64,000 bases of DNA from Selenomonas sp. (GTDB lineage: Bacteria; Bacillota; Negativicutes; Selenomonadales; Selenomonadaceae), in contig NZ_JALFCU010000118.1 in NCBI RefSeq assembly GCF_022771645.1, positions 1 through 64,000 of the forward strand, written 5' to 3'. The translations under genes were made by a program, and so were the position numbers. The notes under the pieces were generated by a model. The model was not told the origin of the DNA. It did not search any database and saw only the letters and a list, made by a program, of their open reading frames with translations. Each line of letters opens with the position of its first letter. The first letter of the stretch is position 1. Positions 45,201 through 54,296 of this stretch are shown one piece after another.

Positions 45201-46316
45201 TTGCAATTCCGAAAAGAGAAACTCATAGCATTTGCACTGGCTTTTACGTTCGTTGCGTCCCCGTTCCAAACGTTTGCCGCCTCCCTCGAAGACGAGCAGA
45301 AGAGCTACGAAGAGCAGGCGCAGCAGAAAAAAGCGAAGAGCGACGAGATCCAGAACCAGATCAATAATTTTTCCGAAGTGAAGCGCCAGCTCGACGAGGA
45401 GGCCGACAAGGCCATCGCGGAGCACAAATCGTGCAAGGCCGCGCTCGACGAGACAGAAGGCCGCATGAAGGAAAACAAGGACCGACTGGACATCCTCGGC
45501 AAAGACTACGAAAAAAAGAGCGACAAGCTCGGCCGGCGCGTGCGGGACATCTATATGCACGGTCAGATTTCGTATCTTGACGTGCTGTTCGGCGCGAAGG
45601 ACTTCGGCGACCTCATGACGCGCATGGATCTTCTGAAGCGCGTCATCCACGAGGACTACGACCTCGTGCGCACGGTGCTCGACGAAAAGCAGGAGATCGA
45701 GACGCGCCAGAGCGCCCTCGAAGCAGACCGCAAGACGCAGGCCGAGCAGGAGCAGAAGACGCGCGCCGCGCGCCAGATCATGGAGCAGAAAGTCGCGAAG
45801 CAGCAAGCGCTCATCGACAAGATGAAGAGCGACAAGGCCGTGTTCGACCAGCAGTATGACGAGCTCATGGCTGCGTCGAAGCAGATTGCGAACATGATCC
45901 GCGGCAGCCATTATAATGTCCAGCCATCCGGCTCGGGCGCGATGATCTGGCCGATTTCCGGCCCGATTACATCGGAGTTCGGCTGGCGCACGCATCCGAT
46001 TACGGGCGACCAACGCTTCCACAGCGGCCTCGACATCGGCGGCGATTACGGCATCCCCGTGCACGCTGCGCAGGCTGGCACAGTCACGTACGCGGGCTGG
46101 ATCTCGGGCTACGGCAACACCGTCATCATCGACCACGGCGGCGGCGTCACGACGCTTTATGGCCACAACCAGTCGCTCGCCGTCGGCGAAGGGCAGTCCG
46201 TCGCGCAGGGCGAGGTCATTTCGTACTGCGGCTCGACGGGCAACTCGACGGGCCCGCACTGCCATTTCGAGGTGCGCCAGAACGGCGAGCCCGTGAGCCC
46301 GTACGGTTATTTGTAA
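45201..46316 (+). CDS. EnvC-like murein hydrolase activator / M23 peptidase
   Basis: A 371-residue secreted protein: signal peptide (LIAFALAFTFVASPFQTFA), a long coiled coil (about 25-220, rich in Glu/Lys/Gln), then a LytM/M23 domain. That domain keeps zinc ligands in FHSGLDIGG and HCHFEV, so it may be a peptidase itself, unlike E. coli EnvC. The coiled coil probably docks on FtsX. No ATG lies before the signal; TTG 45201 after AAAGAGGG is the best start. Preceded by repeat R6 but likely part of the ftsEX unit. Confidence 0.9.
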   Translation: MQFRKEKLIAFALAFTFVASPFQTFAASLEDEQKSYEEQAQQKKAKSDEIQNQINNFSEVKRQLDEEADKAIAEHKSCKAALDETEGRMKENKDRLDILGKDYEKKSDKLGRRVRDIYMHGQISYLDVLFGAKDFGDLMTRMDLLKRVIHEDYDLVRTVLDEKQEIETRQSALEADRKTQAEQEQKTRAARQIMEQKVAKQQALIDKMKSDKAVFDQQYDELMAASKQIANMIRGSHYNVQPSGSGAMIWPISGPITSEFGWRTHPITGDQRFHSGLDIGGDYGIPVHAAQAGTVTYAGWISGYGNTVIIDHGGGVTTLYGHNQSLAVGEGQSVAQGEVISYCGSTGNSTGPHCHFEVRQNGEPVSPYGYL

Positions 46317-46328
46317 AAGGACAGTCTC

Positions 46329-47489
46329 ATGAAGAAAAAATATGTTTTTGGCGGTCTCGTCGGCGGCATCGCCTGTGCCGCGCTCGGCAGTTTCCTCACG
46401 CTCGGCGGCATCGTGTACGCGCTCGGTTTTTCGCCGGAGAACGTGCAGAACATCGTGCGCTTCGTCGGCATCCGCAAGCTCATCGAGGCGCGCTACGTCG
46501 GCGACGTCGACGATACGACGCTCATGGACGGCGCGATCAGCGGCATGGTGCAGTCGCTCGGCGATCCGCACTCACTGTACATGGGACCCGAGATGTACGA
46601 GCAGCTCATGAACCAGACCGAGGGCAGCTTCGGCGGCATCGGCATCTACATGGGCTTCAAGGACGACAAGGTCACGGTCATCTCCGTCATGGACGATACG
46701 CCGGGACAGGCGGCTGGCCTCGCGGCAGGCGATGAGATCGTCGCCATCGACGGCACGCCCGCGAGCGATTACCAGCCCGAGGAGGTCGCGCTCCACATCC
46801 GCGGCGCCGTCGGCACGAGCGTCACGCTGACGATCCACCGCGAGGGCGAGGAAGACAAAGACTATACGATCGAGCGCGCGACGATCCAGATGAAGACCGT
46901 CGGCGGCAAGATGATTGACGAAGCAAACGGCCTCGGCTACATCCGCATCAGCAATTTCGCCGAGAACACGGGCGACGAGTTCCAGAAGCAGCTTGAAACG
47001 CTCGAAGGCCAGGGACTCCGTGGCCTCATCATCGACCTGCGCGAAAACCCCGGAGGCCTCGTGAAGACGTGCGCCGAAGTCGCGAACCTCGTCGTGCCGA
47101 AAGGCCCAGTCGTCTCCATCATCGACAAGGACGGCAAGACGCAGGAATACACGTCGGACCTCGCGGAAAGCAAATACCCGATCGTCGTCCTCATCGACGG
47201 CAACAGCGCGAGTGCGGCCGAAATCCTCGCGGGCGCGCTCCAGGACACGGGCGCGGCGACGCTCGTCGGCACGACGAGCTACGGCAAAGGCTCCGTCCAG
47301 GTCGTCGTCCCGATGTACCACGACGACGCCGTGAAACTTACGATTGCGAAATACTACACGCCGAATGGCCGCAGCATCGACGGCACCGGTATCGAGCCGG
47401 ATGTGGTCGTCGAGCTGCCGCAGGGCGCGACGAACGACGTGCAGATCGAAACAGCGGAAGAGGTGCTGCGCGGGAAAGTCGCGGAGTAA
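46329..47489 (+). CDS. ctpA: Carboxy-terminal processing protease CtpA (S41)
   Basis: A 386-residue membrane-anchored S41 peptidase. It has an N-terminal helix, a PDZ domain (GGIGIYMGFKDDKVTVISVM, then PAGLAAGDEIVAIDG-like residues around 140) and a catalytic Ser/Lys dyad in GNSASAAEILAGALQ and TSYGKGSVQ. In many bacteria Ctp proteases degrade or process cell-wall hydrolases, which matches its place after the EnvC-like gene (12-base gap). Followed by a terminator. Confidence 0.95.
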   Translation: MKKKYVFGGLVGGIACAALGSFLTLGGIVYALGFSPENVQNIVRFVGIRKLIEARYVGDVDDTTLMDGAISGMVQSLGDPHSLYMGPEMYEQLMNQTEGSFGGIGIYMGFKDDKVTVISVMDDTPGQAAGLAAGDEIVAIDGTPASDYQPEEVALHIRGAVGTSVTLTIHREGEEDKDYTIERATIQMKTVGGKMIDEANGLGYIRISNFAENTGDEFQKQLETLEGQGLRGLIIDLRENPGGLVKTCAEVANLVVPKGPVVSIIDKDGKTQEYTSDLAESKYPIVVLIDGNSASAAEILAGALQDTGAATLVGTTSYGKGSVQVVVPMYHDDAVKLTIAKYYTPNGRSIDGTGIEPDVVVELPQGATNDVQIETAEEVLRGKVAE

Positions 47490-47510
47490 AAGGAAACATC
47501 AAGCACACAA

Positions 47511-47549
47511 AAGGCGATTGCAACCGAGCCGGCTGCAATCGCCTTTTTG
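47511..47549. terminator. Bidirectional terminator after ctpA
   Basis: AAGGCGATTGCA pairs with TGCAATCGCCTT, flanked by T and A runs, between convergent genes. Confidence 0.85.
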
Positions 47550-47561
47550 TTATGCGCGAAT

Positions 47562-48611
47562 TTATTTTGCGAGATCCATGAGCTCGTCCATGCGCTCGGC
47601 ATCGTGGCGTTCGACGTCGCTCTCGAACTGGTCGTAGTCGAGGCGGTCGTCGAAGGAGAAGCGGGCGAGGATTTTGCGGGGGACGGTGTATGTCGTGTCC
47701 GTGTAGATGGCGAGGATCGTGCAACCGTCGCGGCCGTCGACGAAGACGTTCGATTCGGGGCCGTGGGCGAGGAGGTTGCGCTTCCACCAGCCTTTATTGA
47801 TGGCCGTCGCGATCTGCGCCGCGAGGTAGAGCGTGTCGGACTGGTAGTCGCCGAACCAGCCGGTCTTGAGGTAGCCGTCATCGCCGAAGAGCTCGCCTTT
47901 GTAGTACATGCGGCCGTCCTCGTCGACGCGCACGCGGCCTTTCGAATCCTTCTTGATTTTGTCGAGCACCATCTTCATGCGCTGCGTGTCCGTCGGGTGG
48001 CCGTCCTCGTCGACGTCCTCGCCGCGATGGCGGAGCGCCATGCTGCCGAACGAATACTCCGGCACGTTCGCCATGAGGTCCATCGCGAGCTCGTCCGCGC
48101 GGAATTCTTTTTCGGATTGCGAGAGCTTGCTGCTTTCCGAGTCGTGGTTGATGTAGTGCGCGAGCTCGTGCGCCATCGTCGTGGCGTCGTTTGAGTTTTC
48201 GACGAACCAGTAATGCTTGTCCTTCAGCGCGTCGGAGAAATCGTCGGGGGAGAGCACGATGCAGTTGCCTTTCTGGATGCCGGAGATGCCGGGGAGGTAG
48301 CGCTTCGCGAGATAGACGGGCTCGATCCAGTATTCGTGAACACCGTCATAGTAATTGAGCTTGTCGCTGTTGAACGCGACGAGGCGGTCTTGCATGCGCT
48401 TGAGCGGCGTGCCGTCCGCTTGCTGCTCGACACCGTATTTTTCATCGTATTCCTCGACGAGCTCCTGGCCCCAACGGCTCTCCGCCTCGCTCTTGACGCG
48501 CGCCTCGGCCGTTTGCGGCAGAAATGCGAAACTCGCCGCCGTCGCGCCCGCGAGGGCGAACCATGTGGCCGCGAGCAGAGGGAAAAATCGTTTTTGCTGA
48601 TGCTGAAACAT
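47562..48611 (-). CDS. Secreted zincin metallopeptidase (M48-like), intact copy
   Basis: A 349-residue protein with a signal peptide (LLAATWFALAGATAASFAFL, cleavage after AEA) and a zinc site HELAH (TTMAHELAHYINHD). It is followed by EFRADELAMDLM, whose Glu is the probable third ligand. Other landmarks are VAFNSDKLNYYDGV before the active site and a C-terminal YLAAQIATAINKGWWKRN / FVDGRDGCTILAIYT region. The same three landmarks occur in the broken gene at 51.2-52.2 kb, so they are paralogues. The ATG at 48611 follows AGGAGG. Substrate unknown. Confidence 0.78.
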   Translation of the reverse strand: MFQHQQKRFFPLLAATWFALAGATAASFAFLPQTAEARVKSEAESRWGQELVEEYDEKYGVEQQADGTPLKRMQDRLVAFNSDKLNYYDGVHEYWIEPVYLAKRYLPGISGIQKGNCIVLSPDDFSDALKDKHYWFVENSNDATTMAHELAHYINHDSESSKLSQSEKEFRADELAMDLMANVPEYSFGSMALRHRGEDVDEDGHPTDTQRMKMVLDKIKKDSKGRVRVDEDGRMYYKGELFGDDGYLKTGWFGDYQSDTLYLAAQIATAINKGWWKRNLLAHGPESNVFVDGRDGCTILAIYTDTTYTVPRKILARFSFDDRLDYDQFESDVERHDAERMDELMDLAK

Positions 48612-48676
48612 ATGGTTGCCTCCTGCGTTTTGTGTGTGTCCATATCCGTGGACCGTGTTGCTTGCATGATAGTTGC

Positions 48677-48685
48677 AGTATACCA
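48677..48685 (-). promoter_or_regulatory. Extended -10 promoter of the metallopeptidase gene
   Basis: TG-G-TATACT on the minus strand (48685-48677), with TTTGCA about 16 bases upstream. Confidence 0.6.
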
Positions 48686-48755
48686 TATATTTTTTGAATG
48701 CAAAGAAAAATATTACAGTTTTTTTTCAAACGCATAGTGATTTTATTATGATGCG

Positions 48756-48764
48756 TGCTATACT
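48756..48764 (+). promoter_or_regulatory. Extended -10 promoter of the secreted-protein cluster
   Basis: TG-C-TATACT at 48756-48764, inside a 16-base string (CGTGCTATACTGATGG) repeated exactly before the Nudix gene at 57605-57620. Confidence 0.6.
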
Positions 48765-48816
48765 GATGGCGTCCGCATTTTCAATGCAGATTTGGAAAAA
48801 ACAGGAGGGATTTTGC

Positions 48817-49563
48817 GTGAAAAAGACGTGGAAACAGCGCATGCGCCTCGGTGCTGCCGCATGGATGCTCGCGATGCTGGCCGCGGGGGGTGGAGGGAAT
48901 GACAAGCTCGTCTCCGACCCGCAGGCGAAATATGACCCGGTGCCGGAGGTCACGGATGAGATGCGCATGGGTTCGGGCATGACGGCCGCGATTTACGATG
49001 CATTTGATGCGTATTTCGCACAAGTCCCGCATGACGGCTCGCTCGTGCTGAAGCAGACGGTCGAGCCGACATTCGATTTCCGCGATGCGAACAAGAAAGA
49101 TGCAGCGTATCCTGTCATTTCGAAGATTGTCTGCTACAACATGCGCGTCGGCTACGCGGCGGGCGGGCTCACGGCGAACGAGGACTCGCTCGGCTTCCGC
49201 CTCGCGCCGGACGTGCGCGCGTCGGGAGAAGCCTATACGGGCAAGCGGTCGAACTACATCAACCTCGTCGTGAGCTCGAAGCAAGGCTCGCGGGAGATGC
49301 TGTCGAATGATTTCTTGTACTTCCAGGATGCGAAAGTGAACGATCTGACGGAGCATGTGCAGTTCGATGCAGACCGCGCGCTGCTCGCGACGCCGAGCAT
49401 CCCCGGAACGATGACGCTGGAAAAAGTCGACGAGGGCATCAAGATCACGTACGAGCGTCCGGCGGCGCCGACGATCACGAAGGTCTTGCCCATGAAGGTC
49501 TATGGCTTCATGCCATGGGTGACCGCGCACAACTTCGGCGTGACGGTTGAGATGTACCAGTGA
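48817..49563 (+). CDS. Secreted hypothetical protein with a lipobox lacking its cysteine
   Basis: A 248-residue protein that I do not recognise. The N-terminus (KKTWKQRMRLGAAAWMLAML, then AAGGGGNDK) looks like a lipoprotein signal, but the expected Cys is Gly (GGT where TGT would fit). It may therefore be cleaved differently or not lipidated. The mature part is beta-rich with VSSKQGSREMLSNDFLYFQD and ends GFMPWVTAHNFGVTVEMYQ. GTG 48817 follows ACAGGAGGGA. The stop is next to the following lipoprotein gene. Confidence 0.65.
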   Translation: MKKTWKQRMRLGAAAWMLAMLAAGGGGNDKLVSDPQAKYDPVPEVTDEMRMGSGMTAAIYDAFDAYFAQVPHDGSLVLKQTVEPTFDFRDANKKDAAYPVISKIVCYNMRVGYAAGGLTANEDSLGFRLAPDVRASGEAYTGKRSNYINLVVSSKQGSREMLSNDFLYFQDAKVNDLTEHVQFDADRALLATPSIPGTMTLEKVDEGIKITYERPAAPTITKVLPMKVYGFMPWVTAHNFGVTVEMYQ

Positions 49564-49580
49564 GCAAGGAGGCGCAGAGG

Positions 49581-50258
49581 ATGAAACGTAATACGATGAA
49601 AAAACTCGGTGCTGTAGTGGCATTGGCATCAGCCCTGCTGCTGTGCGGCGCTTGCGGTTCGGATCGGGCGTCGGACAACAGCGATAAGCAGATCGACAGA
49701 GCGGTGCTTGTTTCGGCGTACAACAAGACGGCCGATGATGCGGCAAAATTGTATGTCTTTCACGATTCTTATATGACGAAATCCGGTATCGATGTGGATA
49801 TCACTCAGAACGATGGAACGGTGTGCGGTTTCTTGTACATCCGCAATAAGGATTTTGATCCCGAGACTATGAAAAAGCAGGTCGCAGGCATTCTCGCCAT
49901 GGTGCAGAACAAGAAAAAACTTCCGGATGAGGAGAAAGTCCTCTCCGACCTGCACCTGACAGAGACGGGGGACAGCGAGGTCTATCAGGCGACGAGCGGC
50001 AAGCTTCATATCGAGAAAATCGCGGCCAATACCATCGACATTGGCGGCGTTGAGCATCTCAACGCGCCATTCACATTCGTGCATTTCTACAGCGAAGGCG
50101 CAGGCGATCTGCTGGATCATTCCGGCAAAGCGATCGACTTCAAGACGTTCACACAGGTCTTTCTGGCAGATGCTGTCGAGATGACGGATCAATACGAGTA
50201 TTTCCCTCAAGTGAAGAAAGTCGTAGCTGCGAACAGGGGCGACGTGCTGATGCAGTGA
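49581..50258 (+). CDS. Putative lipoprotein
   Basis: A 225-residue protein with a clear lipobox (ALLLCGAC) and no recognised domain. The mature part is mixed alpha/beta (AKLYVFHDSYMTKSGIDVDI, CGFLYIRNKDFDPETMKKQV). The ATG at 49581 follows AAGGAGG; a GTG at 49560 overlapping the previous gene is less likely. Codon use is less GC-biased than in the core genes. Probably co-transcribed with its neighbours. Confidence 0.68.
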   Translation: MKRNTMKKLGAVVALASALLLCGACGSDRASDNSDKQIDRAVLVSAYNKTADDAAKLYVFHDSYMTKSGIDVDITQNDGTVCGFLYIRNKDFDPETMKKQVAGILAMVQNKKKLPDEEKVLSDLHLTETGDSEVYQATSGKLHIEKIAANTIDIGGVEHLNAPFTFVHFYSEGAGDLLDHSGKAIDFKTFTQVFLADAVEMTDQYEYFPQVKKVVAANRGDVLMQ

Positions 50259-50304
50259 TCGGCGCAGCAGCCTGAGCCTATGGCTTGATGAGGAGGGCAT
50301 TGAC

Positions 50305-51225
50305 ATGAAGAAATTCCTTCTGGTCGTCTTGGTTGTTGTGATTGGTGTTGTTGCCGTGCATCTTTCGGAAGGCGGAAGCATTTTTTCGACGGACGATCTC
50401 AGACATCCTGGTATTGTTCAGAGTTTTGAACGTGCAGGACACGAAGACGAAATTGATTCCGATCATCCGGAAAATGTCGCGGAGTACCTGGTAAAGCGTC
50501 AGGAGAGCGAGGGACGGGAGGCCTATGATTCTACCCTGATGCCCTTTCGCAAGGCTTTTGGCGACTGGAATTCAAACTGGAAACCAGTGAAAAATGTGAA
50601 GTTGGTCCGCGTCGAAAACGTCGAGCATTACACCAATAAGCGAGCAAAAGATCAGAAAACATTTCATACATTGAAGATGGATATTACCTATACAGTCGGG
50701 GACGATAAAACACAACAAAAAGAAACGATTGTCGCAAAAAGCCACGATGAGAAGGACGGCCCTCCATGGGATATTTGTCCATATGGAATCGTGGATTGTA
50801 GCTCTGAATATAAATGGGACTTCGAAAAGTCTGGGCTGATGATTCATGGATTGGTGGGATATATGTTTACCGGAGCGGGAGTCGTTTTTCTGGGCTTTAA
50901 GGAGCGGGACGATCATCAAAATGGCGTTTCCATCGGATGGGCAGAGCCGCCCACCGTTACTGTCCAAATGGAGGATGGCTATATGGAGTACCCGCAGAAC
51001 GGCAGTTTGGCGCAGCAGTGTGGTATCGTGATGCCGCAAGGACAACTTCGCGTATCGCATGATCATCCAGTCATCGCTATGTACCCATTACCAGTAGGAA
51101 AAAAAGAACCTTCCGTGAAATCACAATCCGTCCGGTTCATCAGTTGGGGGGAGATGGGCTTCCCACCAAACCAGACGGGACAACGTTGTATCTTGGTCTT
51201 GGAAAAGACAAATAGAGACACATAG
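50305..51225 (+). CDS. Hypothetical protein with N-terminal signal anchor
   Basis: A 306-residue protein that I do not recognise. A signal or anchor (KKFLLVVLVVVIGVVAVHL) is followed by an extracytoplasmic domain with PPWDICPYGIVDCSSEY, a possible second hydrophobic stretch GLVGYMFTGAGVVFLGF and VIAMYPLPVGKK. Base composition is clearly more AT-rich than the surrounding core genes, suggesting later acquisition. The ATG at 50305 follows GAGGAGGGC. Confidence 0.62.
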   Translation: MKKFLLVVLVVVIGVVAVHLSEGGSIFSTDDLRHPGIVQSFERAGHEDEIDSDHPENVAEYLVKRQESEGREAYDSTLMPFRKAFGDWNSNWKPVKNVKLVRVENVEHYTNKRAKDQKTFHTLKMDITYTVGDDKTQQKETIVAKSHDEKDGPPWDICPYGIVDCSSEYKWDFEKSGLMIHGLVGYMFTGAGVVFLGFKERDDHQNGVSIGWAEPPTVTVQMEDGYMEYPQNGSLAQQCGIVMPQGQLRVSHDHPVIAMYPLPVGKKEPSVKSQSVRFISWGEMGFPPNQTGQRCILVLEKTNRDT

Positions 51226-51239
51226 GGGCTGTTGCAGGG

Positions 51240-52176
51240 ATGCTTCACCGCAAAATGATTTTGCCGATGGTCGCCATGTTCTTGGTGGCGCTGGCTGCGT
51301 GGACGGGCGTCGGTTGCGCGGCGGATTCGGACGCGCCGCTCACGGACAGCGAGGCGCGGCAGTTCGAGGAAATCCTCATCGGCGTCTACGAGTCGTCGAT
51401 GGCGGAAAAGCCGCATTTTTCGAGCGGGCTCAATGTCATCCAGAATTCCATCGTCGCGTACAACAGCGACCGGCTGAACTACAAGACGGATGTGACGCAG
51501 CTCGGCGACAAGTACGTCGCGCGCGACAATTACGTCGGCATCGTGCGCGTCGCGCCAGCTTCGGCGGCAACGCGATCTATATCAGCCAGGACCTCGTGGA
51601 CTTCTGCAACCAGATCGATGACAGCGGGAAGGACAACATCGGCTCGTGCTACATGCGCCCGATGACGACGGGGACGGTCTACAATGATTCGATGCTCGCG
51701 TTCCTCATCGCGCACGAGATGGGGCACGGCTACAACAGAGACTTGCAGATCAACGTGAATGATGCGGGCATGAACGCGCTCGTCCGCAAGCTCATGCGCA
51801 CGCCGCCCTTGGAGTGGAAAGACGTGAAAGACGCCGAGGCGTTTTTCGACCTGTCGTCCAATCCAAAATACAGCTACCGCATCGAAAATGACGCGGACAC
51901 GGCGGCGCTGAACTTCGTGCGCCGCACGGGCGTCTACAGCGGGGCGGGCGGCTGATCTCCGTGCCGTCCATCTTCGACGCGGACAAGATCGACCGCGCGT
52001 ACTACGTCGCGGCGCAGCTCGCGGAGATCATTGGCGACCACGAGGAAGGGAACACGATCATGATGTACAACCTCGTCGGGCCGGATTACAGCGACGTTTG
52101 GGCGACGGACGCAAGGCGCGCGCTCGTCATCTACACGCTTCTCCATCTGCTCGATGGCGAGAAAAAGGACACATAA
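51240..52176 (+). pseudogene. Frameshifted paralogue of the secreted zincin metallopeptidase
   Basis: One protein is spread over three frames. Frame one (from ATG 51240) has a lipoprotein-like signal (GVGCAA) and VAYNSDRLNYKTDV. A shift near 51550 leads to frame two with the zinc motif HEMGH (FLIAHEMGHGYNRD) and IENDADTAALNFV. A second shift near 51950 leads to frame three with YYVAAQLAEIIGDHEEGN and ARRALVIYT, ending at 52176. These blocks line up with the intact gene at 47562-48611. Two independent shifts argue for decay over programmed frameshifting, though assembly indels are possible. Confidence 0.72.
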
Positions 52177-52193
52177 CAGGGCTGTGGTTGTCC

Positions 52194-52244
52194 AAGCACC
52201 TTCATGGATGCGATTCTGGCATCTATGGAGGTGCTTTCTTTTTG
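52194..52244 (+). terminator. Terminator before pyrK
   Basis: 18-base arms at 52194-52211 and 52219-52236 (two weak pairs), ending in TTTCTTTTTG. Confidence 0.8.
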
Positions 52245-52296
52245 TCGCGGGAGAATCGTGAACGTCTGTCGTTTCCTTTCTTTTCGAGGCCGATTA

Positions 52297-52305
52297 TGGT
52301 AAAGT
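52297..52305 (+). promoter_or_regulatory. Possible extended -10 of pyrK-pyrD
   Basis: TG-G-TAAAGT at 52297-52305; weak but in the right place, 44 bases before the ATG. Confidence 0.3.
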
Positions 52306-52348
52306 AGTGGCAACGAGAAGAGATGTTCCGTCGTGGAGGAGGAACGAT

Positions 52349-53113
52349 ATGAAAAAATACGTTACAGACGCTCCTGTGCTGGAGAACGCCGCAATTTCCG
52401 ACGGCATTTATCGCATGGTGCTGCACGCGGAAAAAATTGCGCTCGCATCGCAGCCGGGGCAGTTCGTCATGGTCATGAAGCCGGATGATTCGGGCGCGTT
52501 CTTGCGGCGGCCGTTCGGGATTGCCGACGCCGATGCGGGCGCGGGGACGGTCACGATCATTTACCGGCTCGTCGGCAAGGGGACGCGCGCGTTCGCGAAA
52601 ATGAAGCAGGGCGAGCTCCTGAGCGTTGAGGGACCGATCGGGCATGGCTTCACGGTCGGTGCAGGTAAGACGCTGCTCGTCGGCGGCGGGCTCGGCATCG
52701 CGCCACTCCTGTTCCTCGCGAAGAGCCTCCCGGAAAAGCCCGTGTTCCTGATCGGCGGGCGGAGTGAAAAGGAAGTCTTTTGGAAAGAACTGCTCGCACC
52801 GCTCGCGGAGAAGATTTACGTCACGACGGACGATGGCTCCTTCGGTACGAAAGGTTTCACGACGACGCTGTTGCCGGATGTGCTCGAAAAAGAACAACCT
52901 GCACGCGTCGTGACGTGCGGGCCGACGGTCATGATGAAGGGCATCGCCGCCATCGTGCGCGCGGCCGGCCTGCCGTGCGAGGTCTCGCTCGAGAAGCGCA
53001 TGGCCTGCGGCATCGGCGTCTGCCTCGGCTGCACGTTTTTGGCGACGTCCGGCACGCGCAAAAAAGTCTGCGTCGACGGCCCTGTGTTTGACGCGAAGGA
53101 GGTGTTCGCATGA
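52349..53113 (+). CDS. pyrK: Dihydroorotate dehydrogenase electron transfer subunit PyrK
   Basis: A 254-residue FAD- and [2Fe-2S]-containing partner of PyrD that passes electrons to NAD+. It has the flavin-binding RRPFGIADA, nucleotide-binding VGGGLGIAPLLFLA and the cluster motif CGIGVCLGC followed by a later Cys (KKVCVDGPVF). The ATG at 52349 follows GGAGGAGG. Overlaps pyrD by four bases. Confidence 0.95.
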   Translation: MKKYVTDAPVLENAAISDGIYRMVLHAEKIALASQPGQFVMVMKPDDSGAFLRRPFGIADADAGAGTVTIIYRLVGKGTRAFAKMKQGELLSVEGPIGHGFTVGAGKTLLVGGGLGIAPLLFLAKSLPEKPVFLIGGRSEKEVFWKELLAPLAEKIYVTTDDGSFGTKGFTTTLLPDVLEKEQPARVVTCGPTVMMKGIAAIVRAAGLPCEVSLEKRMACGIGVCLGCTFLATSGTRKKVCVDGPVFDAKEVFA

Positions 53114-54024
53114 ACAAGGAACGACTCGCGACCGAACTCTGCGGCCTGCACCTCGCGACGCCCGTCATGGGCGCGTCCGGCACGTTCGGTTTCGGCGTGG
53201 AGTATGAAGACTTCGTCGACATGGCGGACGTCGGCGCGATCCTTTCGAAAGGCATCACGCCGCAGCCGCGCAGCGGCAATGCCGGCGTGCGCATCGCCGA
53301 GACGCCCGCGGGCATGCTGAATTGCATCGGTCTCGAAAATCCCGGCGTAGACGTGTTCCTGCGCGATATCCTGCCGACAGCGGGCCATCTCGCCGCGCCA
53401 CTCATCGTGAACATCTCGGCCGGCACGGCGGAAGAATACGGCGCGCTCGCCGCGAAGCTTGACGTGGACGGCGTCGCGGCCATCGAGGTCAATATCTCCT
53501 GCCCGAACGTCAAAGAAGGCGGCATCGTCTTCGGCACGGATCCGCGTGCGGCAGCGCGCGTAACGGAACAGGTGAAAGCGCACACGAAAAAGCCCGTGAT
53601 CGTCAAGCTCTCGCCGAACGTCACGGACATCACGGTCATGGCAAAAGCCGTCGAAGCAGCGGGCGCGGACGCGCTGACGGTCTGCAACACGTTCCTCGGC
53701 ATGGCCATCGACATCGAGCGCCGCACGCCACTCCTCGGCAACATCACGGGCGGCCTCAGCGGCCCGTGCATCCAGCCCATCGCGCTGCGCCTCGTCTACC
53801 AGACGGCACAGGCCGTCGACATCCCCATCATCGGCTGCGGCGGCATCCAGACGGGCGACGACGCCGTCGCCTTCCTCCTCGCCGGCGCGACCGCCGTCGA
53901 AGTCGGCGCCGAAAATTTCCGCAACCCCCGTGCCGTTGTCGACGTTGCGGAGGGGATCGACCGGTATCTCGAACGGCATGGAATCGCACACGTCCGGAAC
54001 CTTGTCGGGAGCTTGGATGCGTAA
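53110..54024 (+). CDS. pyrD: Dihydroorotate dehydrogenase B catalytic subunit PyrD
   Basis: A 304-residue class 1B FMN enzyme oxidising dihydroorotate to orotate. It has the catalytic Cys in VNISCPNVKEGG, substrate Asn in CNTFLGMAID, and the FMN loops IIGCGGIQTGDDAVAFLLAG and AVEVGAENF. The ATG at 53110 follows AAGGAGG and overlaps the pyrK stop. No other pyrimidine genes are adjacent. Confidence 0.96.
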   Translation: MNKERLATELCGLHLATPVMGASGTFGFGVEYEDFVDMADVGAILSKGITPQPRSGNAGVRIAETPAGMLNCIGLENPGVDVFLRDILPTAGHLAAPLIVNISAGTAEEYGALAAKLDVDGVAAIEVNISCPNVKEGGIVFGTDPRAAARVTEQVKAHTKKPVIVKLSPNVTDITVMAKAVEAAGADALTVCNTFLGMAIDIERRTPLLGNITGGLSGPCIQPIALRLVYQTAQAVDIPIIGCGGIQTGDDAVAFLLAGATAVEVGAENFRNPRAVVDVAEGIDRYLERHGIAHVRNLVGSLDA

Positions 54025-54045
54025 AACAGGTTCACATTCTGCTTC

Positions 54046-54074
54046 TTGATAAGATGTGTAATATTGTGTATAAT
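54046..54074 (+). promoter_or_regulatory. hicAB promoter
   Basis: TTGATA (54046-54051), 17 bases, TATAAT (54069-54074), just before hicA. Confidence 0.8.
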
Positions 54075-54092
54075 AATCACTGAGGCGATACA

Positions 54093-54284
54093 ATGACGAC
54101 GGCGGAACTGTTGCGGTTGTTGAAAGAACACGGATGTTATCTTTACGATCATGGCGGACGTCATGACCGTTGGAAGAGTCCTGTGACCGGGAAGACATTT
54201 TCTGTCGGTCGTCATGCGAGGGAAGAAGTCCCGAAGGGCACGCTGAAAAAGATTTTAAAAGATGCGGGCATCGAGCAGAAGTAA
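54093..54284 (+). CDS. hicA: HicA-family mRNA interferase toxin
   Basis: A 63-residue double-stranded-RNA-binding-fold toxin. The family core GGRHDRWKSP(V)TGKTFSVGRH includes the catalytic-type His, followed by EVPKGTLKKILKDAGI. It cleaves mRNA unless bound by HicB. Start ATG 54093 after GAGGCG. HicB follows after 12 bases. Confidence 0.9.
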   Translation: MTTAELLRLLKEHGCYLYDHGGRHDRWKSPVTGKTFSVGRHAREEVPKGTLKKILKDAGIEQK

Positions 54285-54296
54285 GGAGGCTGCGCT

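Noticed and set aside
51240..52176. Programmed frameshifting in the second metallopeptidase
   Set aside because: Two shifts in different places without slippery heptamers or stimulatory structures; decay or sequence error is simpler.
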